Of a stretch of 64,000 bases of DNA, positions 1-8,632 are shown one piece after another. Source of the DNA: DAOUTW01 sp964523575 (GTDB taxonomy: Bacteria; Zixibacteria; MSB-5A5; GN15; JAAZOE01); the NCBI GenBank assembly GCA_964523575.1, contig CAZGAV010000005.1:40242-104241 (forward strand), read 5' to 3'. The translations under genes were made by a program, and so were the position numbers. Within the stretch, counting starts at the first letter, position 1. The number at the start of each line of letters is the position of its first letter. The notes below the pieces were generated by a model. The model made no database searches. It saw only the letters and a list, made by a program, of their open reading frames with translations, and was not told where the DNA came from.

Positions 1-1660
1 CCACCGGAAGTAACTGCATATCCTGAATCGCAAACTTATTCCGGGCTATCTCCAGATCATCGTTGGGAGTCACCGTCACCATCTCGGTATGGGCGATATC
101 TTCGGCGATAATCAAATCCTGCAAACCGCTTTTAGTCAGGACTCCCCGCAAATCCTGAAACGAAATGATTCCCTTGAGACTCCCGTCGCCGTCAATCATC
201 ATAAAGTATGATTCCCGCGACGATTCGATTTTATGGATGATCTCCTTGAGCGGCGTCCAGGGCTTGATGGTCTCGAAATTGCGGTCCATCACTTCATAGG
301 TTTTGATCGAACGCAAAACCACCAGGTCCTTGCCCCCTTTGAGGAATACCCCGCGCGTTGCCAGCTTGATGGTATAGATCGAATACGGGAACAGATGCCG
401 GGCCACCAGCGTCGAAAACACCACCGCCACCATCAATGGTAAAATGATGCGATAATCGTTGGTCATTTCGAAAATGATCAAAATCGCGGTGATCGGCGCA
501 TGCGTGGCGCCGCCCACCACGGCCGCCATCCCAACTAGCGAATAAGCGCCGGGCGAGGCCGTGACATTGGGGAAAATAATGTTGGCCACGGTCCCAAAAG
601 CGCCGCCGGCCATCGCCCCCATAAACAGCGATGGAGCGAAAATACCGCCGGAATTGCCCGATCCCAGAGTCAGGGAAGTGGCTGTGACCTTGAGAAAAAT
701 CAGGATAACCAGCAGGCCCACCGCCATCCTGCCGTAAAGAGCCACCTTGATCGTTGTATAACCGTCGGCGAAAATCTGCGGATAAAAAACACCGATCATG
801 CCCAGAAGCAAACCGCCGATGGCCGGCTTGAGGGAATCGGGAATCTTCATGTTGTCGAAAATCGTCTCCGACCAGCCCAGCACCCGGGTGAATAAGACCG
901 CGACCAGTCCGCAAATAACACCCAGCACGGCATAGAAAGGGATTTCCCACGCCGAAATCAATTCATAGGCCGGGACGGCAAAAGCCGGATGATTGCCCAG
1001 AAACATTCGGGTGATAACCGAGGCCAGAACCGAAGACAAAAGCACCGGGGCGAAGGTTTTGATCGCAAAATCTCCGAGGATAATCTCCAAGGCAAAGAAA
1101 ATCCCGGCAATCGGGGCATTAAAAACCGCCGATATCCCCCCGGCCGCTCCGCAGCCGACGAGGATTTTAACGCGGTTACTCGACATCTTGAAAATCTGAC
1201 CGATCGTGGAACCGATCGCCGAACCGATTTGAATAATGGGACCTTCACGGCCCGCCGATCCGCCGGACCCGATACATACCGCCGACGCCACCGCTTTGAC
1301 GGCCGCCACCCGCGGCCGGATGATTCCGCCCATACGCGCGACGGCGTCCATAACCTCCGGAACGCCATGACCTTTGGCCTCACGGGCCAGATAGAAAATA
1401 ATCGGCCCGGCCACCAGGCCGCCGATGGCGGGAATTATGATAATCCACCATTTATAGCCGCCTTCGCTGACGCTCAAAAGCCCCGAAAGGACATCGGCCG
1501 AATAACCGAAGAAAAGATTGCGAGCGTACTCGATCAGGTAAATAAAAAGGATAGCCCCGAAACCGGTTCCGATCCCGACCACCACCGCCAGCGAAATCAG
1601 AATATTGGTTTCGGACGGGTGGAACAGCTTGCCGAATTTTTCAGAAATAATCTTCTGCAT
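1..1660 (-). CDS. ClC-family chloride channel/antiporter with C-terminal CBS domains (3' end outside window)
   Basis: Reading the minus strand from the ATG at 1660 gives an open frame running off the left edge (553 codons seen). It carries the ClC selectivity-filter sequence GSGGSAGREGP at about residues 131-141, including the gating Glu of GREGP, and GHGVPEV near 97-103, the counterpart of GSGIPE. Multiple hydrophobic helices follow, then a cytoplasmic tail that looks like a CBS pair (about residue 455 onward), cut by the window edge. ClC proteins move chloride, or exchange chloride for protons, across the inner membrane; which of the two cannot be told here. An in-frame TAA lies four codons upstream of the ATG, so this start is secure. 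It is transcribed divergently from the oxidoreductase operon. Confidence 0.9.
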   Translation of the reverse strand, partial: MQKIISEKFGKLFHPSETNILISLAVVVGIGTGFGAILFIYLIEYARNLFFGYSADVLSGLLSVSEGGYKWWIIIIPAIGGLVAGPIIFYLAREAKGHGVPEVMDAVARMGGIIRPRVAAVKAVASAVCIGSGGSAGREGPIIQIGSAIGSTIGQIFKMSSNRVKILVGCGAAGGISAVFNAPIAGIFFALEIILGDFAIKTFAPVLLSSVLASVITRMFLGNHPAFAVPAYELISAWEIPFYAVLGVICGLVAVLFTRVLGWSETIFDNMKIPDSLKPAIGGLLLGMIGVFYPQIFADGYTTIKVALYGRMAVGLLVILIFLKVTATSLTLGSGNSGGIFAPSLFMGAMAGGAFGTVANIIFPNVTASPGAYSLVGMAAVVGGATHAPITAILIIFEMTNDYRIILPLMVAVVFSTLVARHLFPYSIYTIKLATRGVFLKGGKDLVVLRSIKTYEVMDRNFETIKPWTPLKEIIHKIESSRESYFMMIDGDGSLKGIISFQDLRGVLTKSGLQDLIIAEDIAHTEMVTVTPNDDLEIARNKFAIQDMQLLPV

Positions 1661-1773
1661 CTTAACTTCTTAGTGGTCTCTAATCTATATATTATTCGAC
1701 ATAACACAACTATTTTCTATCCTTTCGGTGTCGAAAATCGGCTCCCCGACTTATCGTATATTTCTGATTTTCC

Positions 1774-1801
1774 TTGACTTTGGGATGCTTGAGGGTAAAT
1801 T
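1774..1801 (+). promoter_or_regulatory. possible promoter for the oxidoreductase operon
   Basis: TTGACT (1774-1779), a 16-base spacer and TAAATT (1796-1801) resemble a housekeeping promoter about 40 bases before the ATG at 1842. The -10 match is mediocre. Confidence 0.35.
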
Positions 1802-1841
1802 ATCGTCGTGAAATAATTCACGAACCGTGGGAAAAACAACC

Positions 1842-2990
1842 ATGAGAACAAACTACGATGCCATCATTGTCGGCGGCGGAATTGTCGGGCTGGCAACCGC
1901 TTTCAACCTTGCCAAAGCCAATTTCGGCCACATCCTGCTTCTGGAAAAAGAGCTTTTTGTCGGTTCCGGAGCCACGGCCAAATGCGCCGGCGGTATCAGG
2001 GCCCAGTTTTCCTCCAGGGTCAATATCGAAGTCTCCATGAAATCGATCGAGGTTTTCGAAAATTTCGAGGCCATCACCGGCGAACCCGCCCTCTACGACC
2101 AGGTTGGCTATATGTTTCTGCTGACCGATCAGGCCACCGTCGATCCCTACACCCAGGCTTTCGAATTGCAGAAATCGGTCGGACTGGACGTCCGCATGAT
2201 CGGCCCCGACGACGTTCTCAAACTGGCCCCGCCGGTCCGCATCGACGACGTCATCAAAGCCACCTTCTGCCCCCGCGACGGTCTGGGCGATCCCCACGAG
2301 TTTATGCAGGGTTATTTCCGCGCCTCCAAAAGGCTGGGGGTGGAAATCATGAATGAAACCCCGGTCACCGATATCATCGTCACGGACGGGAAAGTCACCG
2401 GCGTCAAAACTCCCATCGGCGAAATCGCCACCCCGCTGGTCATCGACGCCGCCGGCCCCTACGCCAAATTGGTCGGCGAAATGGCCGGAGTCAAGGTGCC
2501 GGTGGAACCGTATCGCCGACAGATCGTCACCACCGGCCAGCTCGATTTCATCCCCGAAACCATGCCGATGGTGGTCGATGTTTCTTCCGGCCTCTATTGC
2601 CACAAAGAATCCAGAGGCCTCCTCATGGGCTGGGCCGACGATACCGTCGAACCCGGTTTCGATGAATCCCAGGATCCCGACTACAACGACAATATCCTGA
2701 TGAAAGCCCTCGACCGCATCCCGCGGCTGGAAACGGCCGAAGTCGCCAACAGCTGGGCCGGCCTCTACGAAACCACGCCCGATCATCATGCCATCATCGG
2801 TTTCGCCGACGAGGTTGCGGGATTCTTCATTATCGGCGGTTTTTCCGGGCATGGATTTATGCATGCCCCGGGCGCGGGCATTATCGCCGCCGAATTGATT
2901 ACCGGCCAACAGCCGTCCGTCGATATCGGCCACCTGGCCCCCAACCGCTTCGTCAGCGGCAATATTGTGGAAGAAGTCAACGTCATTTAA
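1842..2990 (+). CDS. FAD-dependent oxidoreductase, DAO/sarcosine oxidase beta-like
   Basis: A 382-residue protein with an N-terminal Rossmann dinucleotide motif (YDAIIVGGGIVGLATAF, GGGIVG at residues 11-16) and the C-terminal DAO-family pattern 'IIGGFSGHGFMHAPGAG', which binds FAD. The family (sarcosine oxidase beta, DadA, glycine oxidase, proline dehydrogenase subunits) oxidises secondary or primary amines of amino acids. No signal peptide, so cytoplasmic. A GTG in frame at 1827 would add five residues; the ATG at 1842 is preferred because it directly precedes the conserved N-terminus. Followed 20 bases later by an exported helical protein, and probably co-transcribed with it. The substrate is not identifiable. 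Confidence 0.85.
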   Translation: MRTNYDAIIVGGGIVGLATAFNLAKANFGHILLLEKELFVGSGATAKCAGGIRAQFSSRVNIEVSMKSIEVFENFEAITGEPALYDQVGYMFLLTDQATVDPYTQAFELQKSVGLDVRMIGPDDVLKLAPPVRIDDVIKATFCPRDGLGDPHEFMQGYFRASKRLGVEIMNETPVTDIIVTDGKVTGVKTPIGEIATPLVIDAAGPYAKLVGEMAGVKVPVEPYRRQIVTTGQLDFIPETMPMVVDVSSGLYCHKESRGLLMGWADDTVEPGFDESQDPDYNDNILMKALDRIPRLETAEVANSWAGLYETTPDHHAIIGFADEVAGFFIIGGFSGHGFMHAPGAGIIAAELITGQQPSVDIGHLAPNRFVSGNIVEEVNVI

Positions 2991-3010
2991 TTTTATAACC
3001 GGAGCAAACC

Positions 3011-3757
3011 ATGAATAAGTTGGCAATTATACTGCCGGTTCTTTTCCTTTTCTGGATCGGTACCGCTATCAGCGCCGATCCGCCCTCGGCCGTCGAGGCC
3101 AATTGCCCGGCCGATCAGGCCGCCGATCAGGGGATCAAAATCCTCGGTCAGCTTCATGAAATCATGGCCCCGGCCTGGCATGAAGCTTATCCGGCGCACA
3201 ATTATGTCGCCCTTGGTGAGGCTATCGTCAAATTCGACTCCATGACGCCGACGCTCGAGGGAATGACGCCCGTATTCAAGATCGATCAACGCCGCGAAAA
3301 ATTCCAGGCCGCCCGCACTCGCTTCATCGATCTGGTCAATCAGGGCAAAAGCGCCAGTGAAGCCGGCGACAACGACGCCCTCGAGGCGATTTATCCCGAC
3401 CTGCATAAAAACTTCGAAGAGATGGCCTATTATCTCCTGCCGCTTCAGTATCCCGAATACAAATCCCTGCGGGTCGTCGTCGACCTGATGATCGACACCC
3501 ATCTCAAAAACGGCGACTACAAAGCCATCGGCTCCTCAGTGGAGGCCCTCAAAATCAAAAACGATCAACTCCAGAAGGCGCCCTTGCCGGAGGATCTAAC
3601 GGCCGTGGCCGAACAGGTCAAAGCCGATCTTGGAGCTATCGACGCCCAATGTCGGGAACTCGAGGCCGCCTGCGGATCGACCAGCGCCAAAAATATCGAG
3701 GACAGCCTCAGAAAACTGAAAATAACTTGTGATACGTTTGAACAGGATTATATTTAG
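3011..3757 (+). CDS. exported alpha-helical protein of unknown function
   Basis: 248 residues with a clear Sec signal peptide (about residues 1-22, ending AISA). The mature part is polar and predicted helical, with four Cys residues and no CxxCH haem motif. Its length and helix pattern recall periplasmic four-helix bundles, but no family is recognised. It lies in a same-strand run with the upstream oxidoreductase (20-base gap) and the downstream hydrolase. Function unknown. Confidence 0.7.
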   Translation: MNKLAIILPVLFLFWIGTAISADPPSAVEANCPADQAADQGIKILGQLHEIMAPAWHEAYPAHNYVALGEAIVKFDSMTPTLEGMTPVFKIDQRREKFQAARTRFIDLVNQGKSASEAGDNDALEAIYPDLHKNFEEMAYYLLPLQYPEYKSLRVVVDLMIDTHLKNGDYKAIGSSVEALKIKNDQLQKAPLPEDLTAVAEQVKADLGAIDAQCRELEAACGSTSAKNIEDSLRKLKITCDTFEQDYI

Positions 3758-3801
3758 CGGCGTATTGAGGATAAACACGACGAGATCGATTGACGACCAC
3801 G

Positions 3802-4608
3802 ATGTCCAAAGACCTGATTAAACTTCTCAGCATCGGCCTCATCCTGTTCGGCGCCGGCTTTTTGCTCAAATCGGCCGGTATCGCCGAACTTTCGGCGGCG
3901 GCCACCGCCGAGGAAGCGGCCCATCTTAAATTTGTAACTACCGACGGCCTGACGCTTCACGCCTGGATTTCCCATGCCATGATTGATCCCGAAGCGCCCG
4001 ACGCCCGTTCCGGGCTGGCCCTGCTTCTGCCGATGATGTCTCGGACGCACACTTCGTTCGATCCCCTCGTCAGGGAACTCAACCGGGCCAATTATACGAC
4101 CCTCGCTTTCGACCTCCGGGGTCATGGTCAGTCGGTCGAGCGGGACGGCGATACTATCCTGGCCGAATCGATGGACAAGACCTATTTCGCCGATATGCCC
4201 GACGATATCAATCAGTTCTTCATCGACTTCCGCGCCCGCAACCCGCTCAAATACAATTACTCCGATGTCGTCGTCATCGGCGCGTCCATCGGGGCCAATA
4301 CCGCCGGATTGCTGGCCGAGCATAACTGGGTCAAACGGGCCGTTCTGCTTTCGCCGGGCCGGGACTATTACGGCCTTCAGCCCGAGACGGTCATGATCGA
4401 CAGCGCCATGCCTGCCGACAAACCGGTTTATATCGCCGTCTCGGCGGATGACACCTATTCGGCGGAATCGAGCCAATGGCTGTTCGATAATTATGCGGGG
4501 CCGAAAGTCCTGAAGAAATATCCCGGCGGCGCGCACGGCACCAATATTTTCAAAGACGTCCCCGATGCCGACAAAGAATTGTTAAGCTGGCTCCGCCCCA
4601 AAAAATAA
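3802..4608 (+). CDS. membrane-anchored alpha/beta hydrolase
   Basis: An N-terminal hydrophobic segment (about residues 5-22) precedes an alpha/beta hydrolase fold. The nucleophile elbow is GASIG with Ser near residue 162. Candidate acid and base are the Asp in AVSADDTY and the His in GGAHGTN near the C-terminus. An oxyanion-side motif 'LRGHGQS' is also visible. It probably acts at the outer face of the inner membrane as an esterase or lipase-like enzyme; substrate unknown. A TTG at 3790 would add four residues; the choice of start is uncertain since neither has a strong ribosome-binding site. Last gene of the 1842-4608 run. Confidence 0.75.
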   Translation: MSKDLIKLLSIGLILFGAGFLLKSAGIAELSAAATAEEAAHLKFVTTDGLTLHAWISHAMIDPEAPDARSGLALLLPMMSRTHTSFDPLVRELNRANYTTLAFDLRGHGQSVERDGDTILAESMDKTYFADMPDDINQFFIDFRARNPLKYNYSDVVVIGASIGANTAGLLAEHNWVKRAVLLSPGRDYYGLQPETVMIDSAMPADKPVYIAVSADDTYSAESSQWLFDNYAGPKVLKKYPGGAHGTNIFKDVPDADKELLSWLRPKK

Positions 4609-4672
4609 CCAGCGCTCCTCTGCATCAAAATCAGCGAAACTATCGCCGGTATCACCCTTCAAAATCCGACGT

Positions 4673-4708
4673 CGTCATTGCGAGGAGCGGAGCGACGTGG
4701 CAATCTCA
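4673..4708. repeat. REP-like intergenic element
   Basis: A short intergenic sequence with ATTGC...GCAAT ends and a purine-rich 'gaggagcggagcgacg' centre, a form seen as a dispersed element in many genomes. It sits beside the hairpin repeat at 4724. Only one copy was recognised in this window. Confidence 0.45.
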
Positions 4709-4723
4709 TTTTGTGGCGGGCTA

Positions 4724-4754
4724 GTCGTAGGTCAAGACCCTTGTGGTCTTGACA
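4724..4754. repeat. dispersed hairpin repeat, copy A
   Basis: The unit 'gtcgtaggtcaagaccc' continues into 'ttgtggtcttgaca'. GTCAAGACC and GGTCTTGAC form a perfect 9-bp stem with a 5-base loop. Nearly identical copies occur at 7938-7968 and 8141-8168, all intergenic. Confidence 0.8.
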
Positions 4755-4844
4755 TTTCGTAAGGTGGATTATGTGTCAGGTGAGAATGCGGCCAACCATC
4801 GAACGCCGGAGGCTTTCGTCTCATTGGTCGCCGGTCTATCTATT

Positions 4845-6095
4845 TCAATCACTTTCCAATTCCTGAATCAGTTCCGCCCCTTCGGTGTCATCGGGATTCA
4901 GTTCCAGCGATTTCTTCAAATTTTCAATAGCCGGCGCTTTTTGGCCCAGGTCCTTATATCCCCGCCCCATAAAATGATAAGCCATCCAGGCATAATCGCC
5001 CTCTGGAAATTCCTTAAGGTACAAATCGCAAAACGCGATCGCCTCCGGAACTCTCCCGTTGTTGTAAAGCTTGTAACCGATGAAAAACGGCATCGCGTCC
5101 ACAAACCGGTATTCGTCGGCATGATTCTTTTTCAGGTCATAATAGCATTCGATGGCGCCGTCGATACCCTTATCCCTGATGGCATAATAAATAGGCTCGT
5201 ATATCGTCGGTCTTTTATCCTTTCCCTGAAATCCTTCCACAAGATATTTGACCCATCGATTCCGGTCCACGTAACTGCACTCGAACGGTTCCCACTCTTT
5301 TAGAATGTCTTCGCTCTGCAATGCCGTCAGGTCCTTCCCTTTATCGAATTCGGCGCGGACGGTTGCCAAAGTCTCCTGAAGCATATTGTAAAACTTCCGG
5401 TAGTCTTCCATGTTGCCATCCTCGCCGTGACCGGGGACGATGGTGACGTCATCAGGCAGGATATCGATAACCCTTCGCACAATTTCGGGGTATTTAAGGA
5501 CATCCCCGGTGGCATTGTCCACCGAAGGAAAATGGGCTCCGTTGGATAAAGCGCCAACGCATACTATTTTGGATTTGGTGAACCAGACGATAATATCACT
5601 GTTGTCGTGGCTTCCCGGAAAGGCGATCAGTTTTATCTCTTCGCCGTTGAAATAGAGCGACATGGAATCGGTGAATGTGACATTGGGCAGTGATTTATCA
5701 TCGAATTCATCATACAAGAAGTTTCCACTCCGCAACCGGGTGCGAAGATTGACATGGCCGATCTTTATAGGCGTCCGCCTGAAAGCCTTATTTCCGGCCG
5801 TATGTTCAATATGGGAATGGGTGCTGATGATTATATCGGGGATGCTGTCTTTCAGACTCAGCAGGCTCTTTTTCAACGCCTCGATCGTTTCTGCCTGACC
5901 GGCATCGACAATCAAAAGGCCGTCCTCCCCGACCGAAGCGATGACTTTAACCGCGTAGCCGCCGCCGTCGGTGGATAATTCATAGATATGGTCGGACAAT
6001 TGCTTGATCTCGAATTCCGGCTTATCCTGCGATAGAACAGATCCAGCCATCAGGAGACTCAGAAGAGCCAGCGCAAAAAAAGCGACATGCTTCAT
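4845..6095 (-). CDS. exported metallo-beta-lactamase-fold hydrolase with C-terminal TPR-like tail
   Basis: 416 residues from the ATG at 6095, which has an AGAGAGGA ribosome-binding site. A Sec signal peptide (about 1-22, GSVLSQ) precedes a metallo-beta-lactamase fold. The metal motif reads H-S-H-I-E-H (residues 93-98), so the usual HxHxDH has Glu in place of Asp. Later ligands are the His in GSHDNSD and in PGHGEDGN. The last 50 or so residues ('AWMAYHFMGRGYKDLGQKAP') form TPR-like helices. A longer upstream frame exists but lacks a start signal and would bury the signal peptide. Likely periplasmic hydrolase; substrate unknown. Confidence 0.85.
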   Translation of the reverse strand: MKHVAFFALALLSLLMAGSVLSQDKPEFEIKQLSDHIYELSTDGGGYAVKVIASVGEDGLLIVDAGQAETIEALKKSLLSLKDSIPDIIISTHSHIEHTAGNKAFRRTPIKIGHVNLRTRLRSGNFLYDEFDDKSLPNVTFTDSMSLYFNGEEIKLIAFPGSHDNSDIIVWFTKSKIVCVGALSNGAHFPSVDNATGDVLKYPEIVRRVIDILPDDVTIVPGHGEDGNMEDYRKFYNMLQETLATVRAEFDKGKDLTALQSEDILKEWEPFECSYVDRNRWVKYLVEGFQGKDKRPTIYEPIYYAIRDKGIDGAIECYYDLKKNHADEYRFVDAMPFFIGYKLYNNGRVPEAIAFCDLYLKEFPEGDYAWMAYHFMGRGYKDLGQKAPAIENLKKSLELNPDDTEGAELIQELESD

Positions 6096-6358
6096 GATCA
6101 AATCCTCTCTTGAAATAGTCTCGCGGCGGGAGACTGGATATATTGACGCATGTTTGGGCGATTTGTTCGGGATATTTTCGGTTGAGCAGGGCAGACGTCC
6201 CCCGCTTCCGCCATCTTCATTGTTCATCGCGCCGGGTCTTGCGACAATGGCCTGTGACCCGACGCCGCCAAATGACCTTTGGTGAATCACTCCCATATAA
6301 CGAGAGTGGCAGTCGCACGGAGGAAGAGATAATATCGCCGCGGCCCTGACCCAAAAAA

Positions 6359-7675
6359 CTATTTCCGAGCTTCCGCCCCCCATGCCTCCACTTCCTCCAG
6401 CGTTCGCGGAATCCCGGCTGACAGAATCCTGTGGCCATATTCGGTCACCAGGACATCATCCTCTATCCGAATCCCGAATTGCCGGTCGGGAAGATATATT
6501 CCCGGCTCGACCGTTATAACCATTCCCGGCGCCAATGGTTTACCGTCATCGGACGGATCATGGGTGTCCAGCCCCAGATGATGGCCGGTCCAATGCCAGA
6601 AATCATCGACATACCCGGCCTCGCGGAAAACCTCTTTGGCCGCCTCATGCACGTCGTATGAGGTTGCCCCCGGTTTCACGGCGGCCGTCGCTTTTTCTAA
6701 TGCTTTGAGCACCAGATTATAAATCTCGGCCTGTTCGGGAGTGAATCGCCCGTCAATCGGAACTGTTCGCGTGATATCGGCCGAATACCTGTCCCATTTG
6801 GCGCCGACATCCATTAAAAGCAATTGGCCGGCCTTCAAAGTATCATGGCGCTTTTGATAATGCAGGAAATGTGAATTGCCGCCGGCGGCCATGATGGCCG
6901 GAAAGGCCATATGCTGAGAGCCGTGGTTCTTGAACGAAGTTTCCAGGACGGCCTCCAATTGATATTCCGTTATCCCGGGCTGCACGGCGGCGAGCACCTC
7001 GGAAAGACCGGCGTGAGTGATATCAATCGCTTTTTCGATGGCCGCGATCTCATCGGGGGACTTGATCATCCGCATCGATTCCAGCAGGCCCTGCGAATTT
7101 TCGATCGACACTCCGGGAATACGGGCGGTGATTTTCTGATACAATTCAAGGTCGGGCGGCAAGGGATCATCCAGCCCCACCGGCCGGGAGAGCAGGTGCA
7201 AAACCGGCGTATGCTTCATCGCCTCCATGATCCACCAGTCCTTGGAGCCGGTGCGCCGGATTTCATCGACCCTCCAGACCTGTTTCAGCGAATCGGTCAG
7301 GTCCGGCGACCATCCGGTCCACCGTTCCGATTCGGGATTTCGCGGCGGCAAAAACATAATCTCCCGGTATATTTCCCCCGGCGCCAGCATCAGGATCGCG
7401 CCCGGTTCGTCAATACCGGTCAGGTACCAGAAATCGCCGTCGGCCCGGTAGCCCGTTTCCTCATCACTTCCCTGCGAATAGAGTATCGCGGTGCCCTTGC
7501 CGAGAGAATCTATCAGCGCCTGCCTTCGGGCCTTAAAAGTTTCCACCCCTATCGGAGGCGGATCGTCCAAGCGGCCCCGCGGCGCGACGCTTTGACCATT
7601 GGTTGGGGCTGCAAAAACAAGGGCCAACAAAAAGATGCCGAAAACTGCCTGCCATCGGGTTACGAACCGTATCAT
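6359..7675 (-). CDS. exported Xaa-Pro aminopeptidase (M24B)
   Basis: 438 residues with a Sec signal peptide (about 1-27) followed by an aminopeptidase P N-terminal domain and a creatinase/aminopeptidase 'pita-bread' domain. All five dimetal ligands are visible: Asp in LMDVGAKW, Asp in SADITRT, His in TGHHLGLDTHD, Glu in TVEPGIY and Glu in RIEDDVLV. The enzyme removes N-terminal residues preceding proline, here in the periplasm. The start has a good GGGAGGT site. The 263-base gap to the next minus gene holds no gene that I can see. Confidence 0.93.
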   Translation of the reverse strand: MIRFVTRWQAVFGIFLLALVFAAPTNGQSVAPRGRLDDPPPIGVETFKARRQALIDSLGKGTAILYSQGSDEETGYRADGDFWYLTGIDEPGAILMLAPGEIYREIMFLPPRNPESERWTGWSPDLTDSLKQVWRVDEIRRTGSKDWWIMEAMKHTPVLHLLSRPVGLDDPLPPDLELYQKITARIPGVSIENSQGLLESMRMIKSPDEIAAIEKAIDITHAGLSEVLAAVQPGITEYQLEAVLETSFKNHGSQHMAFPAIMAAGGNSHFLHYQKRHDTLKAGQLLLMDVGAKWDRYSADITRTVPIDGRFTPEQAEIYNLVLKALEKATAAVKPGATSYDVHEAAKEVFREAGYVDDFWHWTGHHLGLDTHDPSDDGKPLAPGMVITVEPGIYLPDRQFGIRIEDDVLVTEYGHRILSAGIPRTLEEVEAWGAEARK

Positions 7676-7937
7676 GACATACCTCCCGGCTGGAATGATT
7701 TTTTTGATGAGCTAAGTCAATATCGGTAAAAATTACTGCTCGATGCAAGTCAAAACTCAGCCGGCCCGGTGCCCCACTCCTTCGGAGTGCGATTTGTGCC
7801 GCCCGGAACTGCAGATGTTTCATGGATGGCATTCGTCCTCATGCACCCTTAAAAACCCTCGCTTGGGGCGGGTGACCCGGAGCTTCGCTCCGGGTTTCTT
7901 AAGGAATTATCCGCTCTACTTTATCAACCGATGAGTA

Positions 7938-7968
7938 GTCGTAGGTCAAGACCCTCGTGGTCTTGACA
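7938..7968. repeat. dispersed hairpin repeat, copy B
   Basis: Same 31-base unit as at 4724, differing only in the loop (ctcgt for cttgt). The 9-bp stem is intact. Confidence 0.8.
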
Positions 7969-8140
7969 TCTTGTTTTGCAGGCGACAGACGTGTATGCTG
8001 AGCTTGCCAAGCGCCCCGTCTGCCCCAAGGCTTCCATAATGTTGCGCCGGGTCCTGCCCCGAAGTAGGAGGAGTGTGACCCGGCACCGAATGAATCATTT
8101 TCGTGGATGGCGCACGTCCTCGTGCACCATCAAAAGCCCC

Positions 8141-8168
8141 GTAGGTCAAGACCCTTGTGGTCTTGACA
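8141..8168. repeat. dispersed hairpin repeat, copy C
   Basis: Same unit lacking the first three bases; GTCAAGACC/GGTCTTGAC stem intact and followed by a run of eight T. Confidence 0.8.
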
Positions 8169-8577
8169 TTTTTTTTGTGGCCAGCAAGCATAAACGTTGA
8201 GATTGCGAAGCGCCCTCATTCGGGAGAGCATCTGGGGTGAGGGAATCCCCCCCGTTGCAAAATCGCTATAAAAACGCTGGTGATCAATAAAGCAGGCCGG
8301 TAATTGAGAACCCTGAACACGGACTATACCATTATGCGCAATACCCAGAAAAATATCACCGCCGATCGGTTATCCAATCTTCAAATTCAACACCAAAAAT
8401 CCGGGGCAAAGAAAATCTGGGGACCCCTGAAATATGACAAAACGAACCCAAATCCGGCGCAATCCCATGTCTGATGCCACGTTATGGAGAAATAAAGCCA
8501 ACCGTTTCAGGCCATACATACAACATCTGGCCGTGCGAATAATCGAAAACACAATATATATGGGAGGGTCGAAGATA

Positions 8578-8622
8578 AAAAAGCGGCGGCGGCGGGCTTT
8601 TTTCCCCGACGCCGCCGAAATT
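8578..8622 (-). terminator. intrinsic terminator of the dockerin gene
   Basis: On the minus strand GGCGGCG..GGG and CCCG.CGCCGCC form a strong GC stem followed by TTTTTT, just after the stop codon at 8633. Confidence 0.75.
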
Positions 8623-8632
8623 TATGCGGGTA

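Larger units (their letters stand above)
7740..8250. repeat. repeat-rich intergenic region
   Basis: This gene-free stretch is built of short hairpins and repeated pieces. It contains two copies of the 'gtaggtcaagaccc' hairpin, and two versions of a 'tggatggc..acgtcctc.tgcacc' unit (about 7823-7848 and 8103-8129). It also has small palindromes such as 'cactccttcggagtg' (7774-7788) and 'acccggagcttcgctccgggt'. A piece like 'gcttgccaagcgcccc' near 8010 recurs loosely as 'gattgcgaagcgccctc' near 8200. Reading frames here are not credible genes. Downstream, 8250-8577 shows nothing recognisable. Confidence 0.7.

Noticed and set aside
1818..3026. A 402-codon minus-strand frame opposite the FAD oxidoreductase
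   Set aside because: Antisense shadow: low-complexity Gly/Asp-rich translation without domain motifs, opposite a clear FAD enzyme.
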